Virus record (IMG/VR): IMGVR_UViG_3300034102_003702
Coordinates: 1-64,000 of that record
From: a virus
Strand: one strand, 5' to 3'
DNA length: 64,000 bases
The position numbers and the translations under genes were made by a program. This document shows positions 1 to 7,266 of this stretch, piece by piece (the first letter of the stretch is position 1; each line of letters starts with the position of its first letter). The notes under the pieces are model-generated. The model ran no database searches and was not told the DNA's origin. It saw nothing but the letters and a program-made list of their open reading frames with translations.

Positions 1-470
1 ATATGATGGGAGTTGCTGGTATACTGGGTGGAGCACTTCTCTGTGCCATTCATGGAGCAACTGTAGAAAACACTCTATTTGAAGATAGTGAGCAAGCAAA
101 TACATTCAAAGCGTTTGAACCGACCCAGGAAGAAGAAACCTATTCAATGGTTACAGCAAATCGTTTTTGGTCACAGATTTTCGGCATTGCTTTTAGTAAT
201 AAGCGTTGGCTTCATTTTTTCATGCTGTTTGTACCTGTCATGGGGTTATGGACTAGTAGCATTGGTATTATTGGTTTGGCTCTTAATCTTCGTGCTTACG
301 ACTTTGTAAGTCAGGAGATTCGTGCAGCAGAGGACCCTGAGTTTGAAACCTTCTACACGAAGAACATTCTTCTGAATGAAGGTTTACGTGCTTGGATGGC
401 ACCCGCAGATCAACCTCACGAAAACTTTGTGTTTCCTGAGGAAGTTCTTCCTAGAGGAAATGCTCTTTGA
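1..470 (+). CDS. psbD: Photosystem II reaction-centre protein D2, C-terminal part (cut by window start)
   Basis: This is the last 155 or so residues of D2, the photosystem II core subunit that binds QA and the non-haem iron in the thylakoid membrane. The reading frame is already open at base 1, so the N-terminal half lies outside the window. If the protein has the usual 352 residues, visible residues fall at the expected sites: His214 in the AIHG segment, Trp253 in ANRFWSQ (stacks on QA) and His268 in KRWLHFF (iron ligand). The C-terminus reads [11 protein letters not shown], as in cyanobacteria. Cyanophages carry psbD to maintain photosynthesis during infection. A strong terminator follows directly. 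Identification is essentially certain. Confidence 0.98.
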   Translation, partial: MMGVAGILGGALLCAIHGATVENTLFEDSEQANTFKAFEPTQEEETYSMVTANRFWSQIFGIAFSNKRWLHFFMLFVPVMGLWTSSIGIIGLALNLRAYDFVSQEIRAAEDPEFETFYTKNILLNEGLRAWMAPADQPHENFVFPEEVLPRGNAL

Positions 471-476
471 TTTTAT

Positions 477-499
477 AAGACCCTTCGGGGTCTTTTTTA
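477..499 (+). terminator. Rho-independent terminator after psbD
   Basis: The stem AGACCC/GGGTCT closes a TTCG tetraloop and runs into six Ts. It lies 7 bases after the psbD stop and separates psbD from the talC promoter. Confidence 0.92.
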
Positions 500-524
500 T
501 TATGTCTTTAATTCATAACAAAAT

Positions 525-553
525 CTGACACCTTAGAAAGAACTCCGTATAAT
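525..553 (+). promoter_or_regulatory. Sigma70-type promoter for talC
   Basis: A CTGACA -35 box (525-530) is separated by exactly 17 bases from a perfect TATAAT -10 box (548-553). Transcription would begin near 560, leaving a leader of roughly 17 bases before the chosen talC start at 577. Host-type promoters are expected for early cyanophage genes. Confidence 0.8.
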
Positions 554-576
554 TACTTATGAGTTCTTACTTTTTT

Positions 577-1242
577 ATGAAGATCTTTTTAGATACCGCA
601 GATGTTTCAATGATTAGTCCAGCATATGAGACTGGACTATTAGATGGAGTTACTACAAATCCCACTTTGATTCTTAAAAGTGGTAGACAACTTCAAGAAG
701 TTATTGAAGAAATATCAAATTCTTTTTCAAAACTAGAAAGTATTTCTGCAGAAGTTGTTGCTGATACCGCAGAAGAAATGCTTTCCCAAGCACAAAATTA
801 TTACACAATTGCTCCTCCAGTTACAATCAAAGTTCCTTGTACTGTAGAGGGACTTAAGGTTTGTAAGACACTTTCCGATAAAGGAATTAAAGTTAATGTA
901 ACTCTTGTGTTCTCAGTGGCACAGGCAATTCTTGCATCTAAAGCAGGAGCAACATTCATCTCACCTTTCGTTGGTCGTTGGATGGACAATTCTGTAGATG
1001 GAATTGAACTCATCAAAAACATTCGTAAGGCATTTGATTACTCAGGAACATCTACACAAATTCTTGCAGCATCTCTTCGTGATGTAAGGCAGGTAGAACA
1101 ATCTGCTCTTGCTGGTGCTGATGTGGTTACAATTCCTCCCGTTGTATTCTGGGCAATGTATAAGAACATTATGACTGATAAGGGTCTAGAACTTTTTCAG
1201 AAGGATTGGGAATCTGTTTTAGATAAGAAAGATGAAATCTGA
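577..1242 (+). CDS. talC: Transaldolase, TalC/fructose-6-phosphate aldolase type
   Basis: This 221-residue protein has the compact TalC/FSA length and begins MKIFLDTAD. It has the DGVTTNPTL motif near residues 23-31 and TIKVP with the Schiff-base lysine at residue 85, matching Lys85 of FSA-type enzymes. It acts in the non-oxidative pentose phosphate pathway and is a widespread cyanophage auxiliary gene thought to redirect host carbon to NADPH and ribose. An upstream in-frame ATG at 559 coincides with the predicted transcription start, so 577 is preferred. The end overlaps the next gene by 11 bases. Confidence 0.95.
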   Translation: MKIFLDTADVSMISPAYETGLLDGVTTNPTLILKSGRQLQEVIEEISNSFSKLESISAEVVADTAEEMLSQAQNYYTIAPPVTIKVPCTVEGLKVCKTLSDKGIKVNVTLVFSVAQAILASKAGATFISPFVGRWMDNSVDGIELIKNIRKAFDYSGTSTQILAASLRDVRQVEQSALAGADVVTIPPVVFWAMYKNIMTDKGLELFQKDWESVLDKKDEI

Positions 1243-1438
1243 AGATCAATGTTGGCATTTTGTGATGTCATCGTTCTCCAGATTGTATGGTGTTAAAAGA
1301 GTTATAAGTGAAGAAAAGTTTCATGAGATTGCACTTCAGTGGTGTGATGATCATAATTATGTTTGTGATATTCATTTAGATAGTTTGTCAAAAGTTGATG
1401 TTTATTTTAGAAAAATTTACGAGGATTGGGAAAAATGA
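1232..1438 (+). CDS. Conserved small cyanophage protein, unknown function
   Basis: A 68-residue acidic protein, rich in aromatic residues, with no recognised domain. Its start overlaps the end of talC by 11 bases and its end overlaps the gnd start by 4 bases, so it is translationally embedded between two pentose phosphate pathway genes. This position is the only hint to its role. It lacks a signal peptide or membrane segment. Confidence 0.7.
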   Translation: MKSEDQCWHFVMSSFSRLYGVKRVISEEKFHEIALQWCDDHNYVCDIHLDSLSKVDVYFRKIYEDWEK

Positions 1439-2478
1439 GAGTTGGATTGATTGGACTGGGACGAATGGGTGAAGGTATGTCCCGTCGTATGATGAAGGCA
1501 GGAATAGAAGTTTGGGGTTATCGTAGGAACTATGAAAAAGCGCAAGAAGCATACGAAAACGGATATGTTAACGGTGTTACAACTTCTATACAAAGCCTTG
1601 CTCAAGTAGTAAAACATACTCAGAGCGGAGTATCAGACAAATATGGTCCAGGCATCTTCATGATGGTTGTGCCTGCAGAAACAGTAGAGGAGACAATCAA
1701 TGAGTTACTACGATATTGTGACGAAGGAGATATTATTATTGATCATGGCAATAGCAATTTTAAGGACAGTCGGAAGAGAGCAGAACGCTTGGCAAAACTT
1801 GGTATCCAATATATTGATTGTGGCACTAGCGGTGGTGTTTATGGTTTGGATCGTGGATACTGTCTTATGGTTGGAGGTGGAAATACTGCAGTCTCCACTT
1901 GTTCGCGCATTTTTGACGCACTCTCCCCAGGAATCAATGCTGCCCCCAGGACTCAGTTTGACTCAGACATAACTTCTGCTGAATATGGATGGTTGCATTG
2001 TGGTGGTCCAGGTGCAGGACACTTTGTAAAGATGGTGCATAATGGTATTGAGTATGGTATTATGCAAGCATACGCAGAAGGATTTAACATCATCAAGAAC
2101 GCTAATGCAGGTGCTCAGTATGTTAGAGAAGGTGATGCAGAGGTTGCCCCTATGGCAGACCCAGAATCCTATTGCTATGATATTGATGTTGCTGAGGTTG
2201 CTGAGTTATGGCGTCGTGGTAGCGTGGTTGGGTCTTGGTTACTTGACCTTACTGCTGATGTGCTACGCAGGGATGGTAGCCTTAAACAGTTCTCTGGAGG
2301 CGTATCCGACAGCGGTGAGGGTCGTTGGACTGTTTCTGCCGCTGTGGATTTGGGGGTTCCCGCTCCTGTCATTACTACTGCACTATTTGAAAGATTTAAC
2401 TCACGCAATCTCGGATCCTTCGGAGCAAAAATCCTGAACGGAATGCGTTATATGTTTGGAGGACACCACGTTAGGTGA
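1435..2478 (+). CDS. gnd: 6-phosphogluconate dehydrogenase (decarboxylating), short form
   Basis: This enzyme oxidises 6-phosphogluconate to ribulose-5-phosphate and makes NADPH. The N-terminus has the Rossmann motif GLGRMG (residues 7-12). The substrate-site motif DCGTSGG begins at residue 128, and the catalytic segment HFVKMVHNG has its lysine at residue 199. At 347 residues it is much shorter than the roughly 470-residue host enzyme and resembles the short Gnd class. The ATG at 1435, preceded by GAGG at 1421, is preferred to an upstream TTG at 1426. With talC it forms a phage pentose phosphate pathway pair. Confidence 0.95.
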   Translation: MRVGLIGLGRMGEGMSRRMMKAGIEVWGYRRNYEKAQEAYENGYVNGVTTSIQSLAQVVKHTQSGVSDKYGPGIFMMVVPAETVEETINELLRYCDEGDIIIDHGNSNFKDSRKRAERLAKLGIQYIDCGTSGGVYGLDRGYCLMVGGGNTAVSTCSRIFDALSPGINAAPRTQFDSDITSAEYGWLHCGGPGAGHFVKMVHNGIEYGIMQAYAEGFNIIKNANAGAQYVREGDAEVAPMADPESYCYDIDVAEVAELWRRGSVVGSWLLDLTADVLRRDGSLKQFSGGVSDSGEGRWTVSAAVDLGVPAPVITTALFERFNSRNLGSFGAKILNGMRYMFGGHHVR

Positions 2479-2486
2479 AATAAATA
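2479..2486 (+). promoter_or_regulatory. T4-type late promoter AATAAATA
   Basis: AATAAATA directly follows the gnd stop codon (TGA at 2476-2478), 20 bases before the HNH gene. It fits the NATAAATA consensus of cyanomyovirus late promoters. Confidence 0.6.
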
Positions 2487-2506
2487 TTCACAAGTCGCAG
2501 GTACTT

Positions 2507-2878
2507 ATGGATATTCTCCAGTCGCCTCAAGAATACTTGTTTAATTTGCAGACAACAAGTTCATCTGAAGCAAAACGATTATGGAGAAAACACATAAAAG
2601 AAAGTTGGAATCATAAATGTGCTTACTGCAACTCTGAAGAAAATCTAACATTAGACCACGTTGTTCCACAATCAAAAGGTGGTTTAGATATTACAAGAAA
2701 TGTGGTATGCTGTTGTCATTCTTGCAATCAATCCAAAGGACATGAATATTGGAAGTTGTGGTATGTCCAACAAGACTTCTATAATGAAGATAGTTTGGAT
2801 AAAATAGAGGACTGGATGAAACCACCAAAACCCACAAATCTTTATAGTTATCGCCCAAGAAGGAATAATGCTTCATGA
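2507..2878 (+). CDS. HNH endonuclease
   Basis: A 123-residue HNH nuclease. It has the zinc pair CAYC (38-41), the catalytic DH at 50-51, Asn65, and a second zinc cluster ending HSCNQSKG (71-78). HNH enzymes of this size in T4-like cyanophages are often free-standing homing-type nucleases near photosynthesis genes. The ATG at 2507 follows an AGG and is preferred over a TTG at 2456 that would run back into gnd. The end overlaps the next small gene by ATGA. A DNA target or mobility role is inferred, not shown. Confidence 0.88.
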   Translation: MDILQSPQEYLFNLQTTSSSEAKRLWRKHIKESWNHKCAYCNSEENLTLDHVVPQSKGGLDITRNVVCCCHSCNQSKGHEYWKLWYVQQDFYNEDSLDKIEDWMKPPKPTNLYSYRPRRNNAS

Positions 2879-3018
2879 TAAATTCAACAACTCCATACAA
2901 ACTCGCAGAAATTATTAGAGACACTTGGCCTGGTCTTTACAATATGCCAAAAAAGACCTATAATGAGAAGCCACCATCTACATCAAATGAATCAGATACA
3001 AAAACTTCAACAGATTGA
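2875..3018 (+). CDS. Small unknown protein (47 aa)
   Basis: A 47-codon reading frame starts inside the HNH stop codon (ATGA overlap) and encodes an N-terminus MINSTTPYKLAEII followed by a Ser/Thr-rich tail. No domain is recognised. The tight ATGA coupling and the absence of any other gene here support it as real. It overlaps the next gene by 32 bases. Confidence 0.55.
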   Translation: MINSTTPYKLAEIIRDTWPGLYNMPKKTYNEKPPSTSNESDTKTSTD

Positions 3019-3250
3019 ATATACTGATCACTATTCAGTCTTTGATAGGAATGGTAAGAAAATTTGTGATACTGCAACAATTCATGATGCCATGCTGATG
3101 GTATCTTTTGCAGAGGGGAGGACTTACAAGCAAGTTAAAATTCTTCTTGATCAAGTTGTAAATATTCCATCAACAAGAATGGAAGATGATAAACAACTTG
3201 AAGCACAAAATGTTTTGCCCGAAAGTATGGCAGAACCTGTAATCGTATAA
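2987..3250 (+). CDS. Conserved small cyanophage protein, unknown function
   Basis: About 87 residues from the ATG at 2987 (an ATG at 2963 would add 8 His-rich residues that look non-coding). It contains an FDRNGKKICD segment followed by a helix-forming AMLMVSFAEGRTY stretch. No enzyme motif is seen. It lies just upstream of glutaredoxin in the same direction. Confidence 0.7.
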   Translation: MNQIQKLQQIEYTDHYSVFDRNGKKICDTATIHDAMLMVSFAEGRTYKQVKILLDQVVNIPSTRMEDDKQLEAQNVLPESMAEPVIV

Positions 3251-3273
3251 ATTATCTTATATACTTAACAATC

Positions 3274-3513
3274 ATGAAATTTACAGTTTATTCAAAAGAC
3301 GGTTGCCCCTATTGCAGCAAAATTAAGCAGGTGTTAGAGTTGGCAAATCTTGAGCATGTAGTTTATACCCTAGGGACTAATTTTGATCGTGAAGGATTTT
3401 ATTCTGAATTTGGAGAAGGTTCTACATTTCCTCAAGTTATCCTGAATGATCAAACACATCTTGGTGGATGTACAGACACTGTTCAATATCTTAAGGAGCA
3501 AAATCTAGTCTAA
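3274..3513 (+). CDS. grx: Glutaredoxin
   Basis: A 79-residue glutaredoxin with redox site CPYC (residues 11-14), the cis-proline loop TFPQV (51-55) and the glutathione-site GGC (64-66). It is a cytosolic thiol-disulfide reductant. In T4-like phages such proteins (T4 NrdC) reduce ribonucleotide reductase for phage DNA synthesis. The stop overlaps the next start (TAATG). No ribonucleotide reductase gene lies in this window. Confidence 0.95.
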   Translation: MKFTVYSKDGCPYCSKIKQVLELANLEHVVYTLGTNFDREGFYSEFGEGSTFPQVILNDQTHLGGCTDTVQYLKEQNLV

Positions 3514-3872
3514 TGGAATCTACTTTTCACGAAGTTTATTTTGATGTTGAAAAGGCAATCGATCTTGCTTTCAATGGACAATTTGTTTTGAAGTTTTATG
3601 ATTACTTAAAAATTCGTGGAACACTTAGGCGTGAGGTAGAAGAGTTTATTGAAAGTGCCACCGCAAGTGAGATTAGTAATCTTGTTATGGATCTGGACGA
3701 ATACCTAGAAGGTGGTGCTGATGAAATACATAAACAATTGCGTGAAGGTTATGGTCATATTCCAAAACCGCAAGCAAGAAAGATAAGAAATTATCTTTAT
3801 GCAATTCTTGAAGACGCTTGGAAATATAATTATGATAAACGACCGGGAAGAAGGAAAAAACAAACTAAATAA
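3513..3872 (+). CDS. Conserved cyanophage protein, unknown function
   Basis: A 119-residue mostly helical charged protein with a basic C-terminal tail (RPGRRKKQTK). Its start overlaps the glutaredoxin stop by one base, so the two are translationally coupled. No catalytic motif is recognised. The basic tail could bind nucleic acid, but that is only a guess. Confidence 0.75.
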   Translation: MESTFHEVYFDVEKAIDLAFNGQFVLKFYDYLKIRGTLRREVEEFIESATASEISNLVMDLDEYLEGGADEIHKQLREGYGHIPKPQARKIRNYLYAILEDAWKYNYDKRPGRRKKQTK

Positions 3873-4041
3873 ACCAGAACCCCAGATTAATCGGGGTGTT
3901 GAACTGTTACTTAGGAATAGGAGGAAGAGAGAGTCATCAAAGCCAAAAACTTTTCAAGTGAAGTTTGGTAAAATGATTTCTCTCTTTCGTAGAGAGTTTC
4001 ATTTCTTCATTGAATTTCACTTCGATATTAGAAAAAAATAA
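3832..4041 (+). CDS. Small basic protein, unknown function
   Basis: A 69-residue strongly basic protein beginning MINDREEGKNK. Its C-terminal half is rich in Phe, Arg and Lys and ends FDIRKK. It overlaps the previous gene by 41 bases in another frame. The ordered C-terminal half suggests a real protein rather than a shadow frame. No domain is recognised. An in-frame start at 3799 is possible but would deepen the overlap. Confidence 0.6.
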   Translation: MINDREEGKNKLNKPEPQINRGVELLLRNRRKRESSKPKTFQVKFGKMISLFRREFHFFIEFHFDIRKK

Positions 4042-4059
4042 CTCTCTGGAGAAAGAAAA

Positions 4060-4290
4060 ATGTTAGCAGTAACTCTAACCATCGGCACATTAGTTTCAAT
4101 AATGTTCTTTTTTGTTGGTGGTATGTTAGGATGGATGGCAAAGCAACATTTCTATGAAAGAAATTATATTGCTTCACTAAACACACATCCAGAGATGTTT
4201 GATGAAAATGGGAATATTATTCCTGATGAAATTTTAGCAGTACGATTTGAGAATGACTATGACTACGACGAAGACGAAGAAGACGACTGA
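4060..4290 (+). CDS. Small single-pass membrane protein
   Basis: A 76-residue protein with one N-terminal hydrophobic helix (about residues 3-26, including IMFFFVGGMLGWM) and a very acidic tail ending DEDEEDD. A GGAG ribosome site lies 9 bases upstream. It probably sits in the cytoplasmic or thylakoid membrane with the acidic tail exposed. No family is assigned. The next gene starts inside its 3' end in another frame. Confidence 0.75.
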   Translation: MLAVTLTIGTLVSIMFFFVGGMLGWMAKQHFYERNYIASLNTHPEMFDENGNIIPDEILAVRFENDYDYDEDEEDD

Positions 4291-4825
4291 AAAACCTATT
4301 GACAGTCTTCCTTCCAATCCATTTGTTTTTGAAATTCTAGAACTTGCTTCTAAGCAACGTTCTACAGAAAAGAAAATTGAGGTTCTTAAAACCTACGAAC
4401 ACGATTCTCTTAAGACTATTTTTATTTGGAATTTTGATGATACTGTAATCTCTCTTCTTCCTGAAGGAGATGTTCCTTATGGAGACCTAAAGGATCAGAA
4501 TGTATATTCTGGAACTCTGTCACAAAATCTATCTAGAGAAGCAGTTGGTGGCGAATCTGCTACTGGACAAGATTTAGATGGTAGGGGACGCACTTCTTTG
4601 CGTAAAGAATATCAAAATCTTTATCACTATGTAAAGGGTGGTAATAATACACTTTCTACTATTCGTAGAGAGATGATGTTTATCAATCTTCTTCAGGGTC
4701 TTCATCCGAAAGAAGCAGAACTTTTGATTCTTGTTAAAGATGGAAGACTTGTTGATAAATATAAAATCAATCATGAAATTGTAAAGAGTGCATATCCTGA
4801 AATTACTTGGGGTGGTCGTTCGTGA
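4253..4825 (+). CDS. DUF6433-like conserved T4-type phage protein
   Basis: A 190-residue protein. After a Thr/Lys-rich leader comes NPFVFEILELASKQRS, then a RRE-MMFINLLQGLHPKEAELL segment and an ending near AYPEITWGG. This pattern is familiar from a conserved phage family of unknown function (DUF6433) in T4-like phages. ATG at 4253 is chosen over a TTG at 4247; 4259 is also possible. It overlaps the previous gene by 38 bases and couples to the next through a GTGA overlap. Confidence 0.75.
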   Translation: MTMTTTKTKKTTEKPIDSLPSNPFVFEILELASKQRSTEKKIEVLKTYEHDSLKTIFIWNFDDTVISLLPEGDVPYGDLKDQNVYSGTLSQNLSREAVGGESATGQDLDGRGRTSLRKEYQNLYHYVKGGNNTLSTIRREMMFINLLQGLHPKEAELLILVKDGRLVDKYKINHEIVKSAYPEITWGGRS

Positions 4826-5175
4826 GCAGACTTCGTAATGTTGTAAGAAATGAACAGGAGGAGCAACAATTGGATAAGGTAAATGAAAATTATATTGTTC
4901 CTTCTCAGTATGGTTGTGAGATTCTTTTAGAAAAAACTGCAATTGAAAAAACAAAAGATGCTTCTTTTCCCAGCGATGCATATCTAGTTTGGTATGTTGT
5001 TGATGGTAAAGAATGTATTGATCTTTGTCGTGCAGCGAAAAAAGTAAGTCTTTTTGATATGTACTATGACAAATATGGTCCAGGTTCTATTCAAAAAATT
5101 GACTTTGGTTATGGAAGAGTTAATCCCAAACTATGGGGTTACAAAGCACCTGAAGAAAAAAAGAAAAGAAAATGA
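4822..5175 (+). CDS. Conserved cyanophage protein, unknown function (GTG start)
   Basis: About 117 residues. The most economical start is GTG at 4822, overlapping the previous stop codon as GTGA. The N-terminal part is Glu/Gln-rich, the middle has LVWYVVDGKECIDL, and the tail is Lys-rich (EEKKKRK). No domain is recognised. It ends in an ATGA overlap with the next gene, so three genes here are translationally chained. Confidence 0.7.
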   Translation: MSRLRNVVRNEQEEQQLDKVNENYIVPSQYGCEILLEKTAIEKTKDASFPSDAYLVWYVVDGKECIDLCRAAKKVSLFDMYYDKYGPGSIQKIDFGYGRVNPKLWGYKAPEEKKKRK

Positions 5176-5357
5176 GTGAAGGTTTTAGTGAAGAAAAGAT
5201 TGAAGTATCAATCTATAAAGATGAAGTTAAAAAATTACTGAAGAAGTATAAAAAAGTCAAAAAATATATGAAGTCTCCTCTGTTTACAGTTAGGACTATG
5301 GATGGAACTGAGACATATGTGAGTGAACTAATTAAAGAAGCAGAGGAGAATCCATAG
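5172..5357 (+). CDS. Small charged protein, unknown function
   Basis: A 61-residue Lys/Glu-rich protein, probably helical, starting in an ATGA overlap with its upstream neighbour. No motif is recognised. The gap to speD is only 4 bases. Confidence 0.65.
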   Translation: MSEGFSEEKIEVSIYKDEVKKLLKKYKKVKKYMKSPLFTVRTMDGTETYVSELIKEAEENP

Positions 5358-5361
5358 TCTG

Positions 5362-5688
5362 ATGGGGAAGCATTACTTACTTAACTTGTACGGATGCTCG
5401 TTTGTCCTTTTGGATAACGAGCGTTGTCTTATAGACTTACTAGAAAACGCAGCAGTTGCAAGCGGTGCTACTGTGATTCAGACTATCTCAAAGAAGTTTG
5501 AACCACAAGGAGTCACCGTTATTTGTTTGCTTTCAGAAAGTCATATCTCAATTCATACTTGGCCTGAAGAAGGTAAAGCAGCAGTTGATGTCTACACTTG
5601 TGGTGATTGCAATCCTAAGATTGGTTGTGACATCATTATCCAACAACTTTATGCTCAGAATCATACTCTGAGTTATATTGAACGCTAA
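5362..5688 (+). CDS. speD: S-adenosylmethionine decarboxylase proenzyme
   Basis: A 108-residue bacterial-type AdoMet decarboxylase that makes decarboxylated AdoMet for polyamine synthesis. The self-cleavage site is SES-HISIHTWPE. Ser60 would become the pyruvoyl group, and His65 and Cys80 keep the spacing of His68 and Cys83 in the Thermotoga enzyme. speD is a known cyanophage auxiliary gene; polyamines may help DNA packaging. A late promoter sits right after the stop codon. Confidence 0.95.
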   Translation: MGKHYLLNLYGCSFVLLDNERCLIDLLENAAVASGATVIQTISKKFEPQGVTVICLLSESHISIHTWPEEGKAAVDVYTCGDCNPKIGCDIIIQQLYAQNHTLSYIER

Positions 5689-5696
5689 AATAAATA
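5689..5696 (+). promoter_or_regulatory. T4-type late promoter AATAAATA
   Basis: AATAAATA directly abuts the speD stop codon, 21 bases before the next gene, and matches NATAAATA. Confidence 0.65.
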
Positions 5697-5717
5697 ACAC
5701 TATATCTGGTAAAGTTT

Positions 5718-6038
5718 ATGCTCTCTACACAATATCGTCTTCGACTTGAAGCAATATGTGAACGAATTGTAAAAGGTGAATCGGTAGAATTAAGTGAGAT
5801 GATCTGGGCAGAGAAACTTGCTCAGGCAAATAGAAGTGCTGGCACACTGCTTCGTCAGGCAAGACGTAAAGCAGAAAATCCTGATATGCAAGAAGGTGGA
5901 TTAGATGATTTTTTGAACCAACTTGATATTGGTGGAATTGGTCATGAGTCCAAAGGAGTATCTGGATTTAATACAGTTGATGATATTATAGATTTCTTCA
6001 CTGAAGATAAACCAGATGACTGGAGACAAAGAGATTGA
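5718..6038 (+). CDS. Conserved cyanophage protein, unknown function
   Basis: A 106-residue protein with a helical N-terminal half (LEAICERIVKGE; AEKLAQANRSAG) and an acidic C-terminal half ending DIIDFFTEDKPDDW. It sits behind a late promoter and is followed by a very strong terminator, so it is a single-gene late unit. The acidic end resembles the tails of phage transcription or scaffold factors, but no family is assigned. Confidence 0.75.
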   Translation: MLSTQYRLRLEAICERIVKGESVELSEMIWAEKLAQANRSAGTLLRQARRKAENPDMQEGGLDDFLNQLDIGGIGHESKGVSGFNTVDDIIDFFTEDKPDDWRQRD

Positions 6039-6040
6039 GA

Positions 6041-6071
6041 AAGAGGGGTACTTGACTACCCCTCTTTTTTT
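6041..6071 (+). terminator. Strong rho-independent terminator
   Basis: A ten-base-pair perfect stem (AAGAGGGGTA with TACCCCTCTT) and a six-base loop run into an uninterrupted T tract. It starts 3 bases after the previous stop codon. The loop contains the -35 box of the next promoter. Confidence 0.95.
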
Positions 6072-6080
6072 GTGTATAAT
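6052..6080 (+). promoter_or_regulatory. Sigma70-type promoter embedded in a terminator hairpin
   Basis: TTGACT (6052-6057) and TATAAT (6075-6080) are separated by exactly 17 bases. The -35 box is the loop of the preceding terminator and the spacer contains its 3' arm and T tract. It would drive the 57-residue gene and thyX. Confidence 0.8.
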
Positions 6081-6103
6081 TACCTTTGTCCGGGTTGATA
6101 TGA

Positions 6104-6277
6104 ATGGATCAAGAAAAGCTTAAGTTAATTGTACAAAATCTTGAATCTCTGGTAGAATGTCTTAAGTCAGAGATTTGTTCTGATGTAGATGTAGATGAAT
6201 ATAAACCTCTACCATACGAACAGATTTCTCAGTACATTGCAGATTACGACGAAGTATTTTATGACGATGAAGTTTGA
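6104..6277 (+). CDS. Small acidic protein (57 aa) upstream of thyX
   Basis: A 57-codon frame beginning MDQEKLKLIVQNLE, with a coiled-coil-like N-terminus and a very acidic C-terminus. It lies about 17 bases after the predicted transcription start and overlaps the thyX start by 11 bases, so it is probably the first gene of that unit. No domain is recognised. Confidence 0.65.
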   Translation: MDQEKLKLIVQNLESLVECLKSEICSDVDVDEYKPLPYEQISQYIADYDEVFYDDEV

Positions 6278-6980
6278 AGACTACGAACTTATGAAACCAG
6301 AAGTAAAACTAATTAGTGTTACTCCTGATGCAGAGAAGCACATGGCATATTGTGCTCGTGTAAGTAATCCAAACAATCAAGAGAATGATAATTTCTCTGG
6401 ATTACTTAAGTATTGTATTAAGCACCAACACTGGAGTATTTTTGAACAGGCAACAATGACTGTTGAGATTAATACGACTCGTGGTATTGCAGCTCAGATA
6501 CTGCGACACAGGTCATTTACATTTCAGGAGTTTTCTCAACGATATGCAGATACGAATCTGCTTGGTGGAACTATTCCTCTACCAGAACTTCGTCGTCAGG
6601 ATACAAAGAATCGCCAGAACTCAATTAATGATATGGGCGATTATCTGAAACTGACATTGCTTGAAGATATTAGGATTCATTTTGCTGCTGCTCAGAGACT
6701 CTATGACCGCCTCCTAGAGGCAGGAGTGGCAAAGGAGTGTGCAAGGTTCGTCCTGCCTCTTGCAACGCCTACACGCCTCTATATGACGGGTTCTGTGAGG
6801 TCCTGGATTCACTATATCGACCTTCGCTCAGCACACGGTACTCAGAAAGAACATAAGGATATTGCAGAAGCAATTCGTTGCCTCTTTACTTGTCAGTTTC
6901 CTGCTGTATCTTCTGCACTTGAATGGACTCGTGAAGGTTGTACAGAATGTGTGGATGCACCCTCTATTTGCATAGAATAA
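6267..6980 (+). CDS. thyX: Flavin-dependent thymidylate synthase
   Basis: ThyX makes dTMP from dUMP using FAD, NADPH and methylene-tetrahydrofolate. The ThyX signature RHR-x7-S is present as RHRSFTFQEFS (residues 80-90 from this start), followed by QRYAD. The protein is about 237 residues, normal for the family. ATGs at 6261 and 6291 are alternative starts. It supplies thymidine for phage DNA and replaces the T4 td-type enzyme, as in most cyanomyoviruses. Its TAA stop is part of a late promoter. Confidence 0.95.
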   Translation: MKFEDYELMKPEVKLISVTPDAEKHMAYCARVSNPNNQENDNFSGLLKYCIKHQHWSIFEQATMTVEINTTRGIAAQILRHRSFTFQEFSQRYADTNLLGGTIPLPELRRQDTKNRQNSINDMGDYLKLTLLEDIRIHFAAAQRLYDRLLEAGVAKECARFVLPLATPTRLYMTGSVRSWIHYIDLRSAHGTQKEHKDIAEAIRCLFTCQFPAVSSALEWTREGCTECVDAPSICIE

Positions 6981-6983
6981 ATA
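6976..6983 (+). promoter_or_regulatory. T4-type late promoter overlapping the thyX stop codon
   Basis: AATAAATA includes the thyX TAA stop (6978-6980) and precedes the next gene's ribosome site by 14 bases. Confidence 0.65.
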
Positions 6984-7009
6984 CCCTTACATACTATGGA
7001 GTAATAAAG

Positions 7010-7258
7010 TTGGCAACTTATCCTGTTATTAATAAAGAAACTGGTGAACAAAAAGATGTTGTAATGAGTGTTCATGATTGGGATCAATGGAAAAAGGACA
7101 ATCCAGAGTGGGATAGAGATTGGTCTGATCCATCTACTTGCCCAAGTTCAGGAGAACTGGGAGAAGTTTATGATAGACTGAAGAAATCCCATCCAGGCTG
7201 GAATGATGTTCTTCATAGAGCATCAAAGGTTCCTGGTTCAAAAGTAAAATCTATCTGA
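7010..7258 (+). CDS. Conserved cyanophage protein with a TTG start
   Basis: An 82-residue protein. The start is inferred to be TTG at 7010: a GGAG ribosome site at 6998-7001 lies 8 bases before it, no in-frame ATG lies nearby, and the protein then reads LATYPVINKETGEQK. The middle is rich in Trp and Asp (SVHDWDQWKKDNPEWD). No catalytic motif is recognised; small FmdB-like or adaptor proteins look similar in length. It lies 8 bases upstream of phoH. Confidence 0.7.
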   Translation: MATYPVINKETGEQKDVVMSVHDWDQWKKDNPEWDRDWSDPSTCPSSGELGEVYDRLKKSHPGWNDVLHRASKVPGSKVKSI

Positions 7259-7266
7259 CTCTTATT

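Noticed and set aside
559-576. Upstream ATG as the talC start
   Set aside because: It coincides with the predicted transcription start and adds residues not typical of TalC; MKIFLDTA at 577 is the family start.
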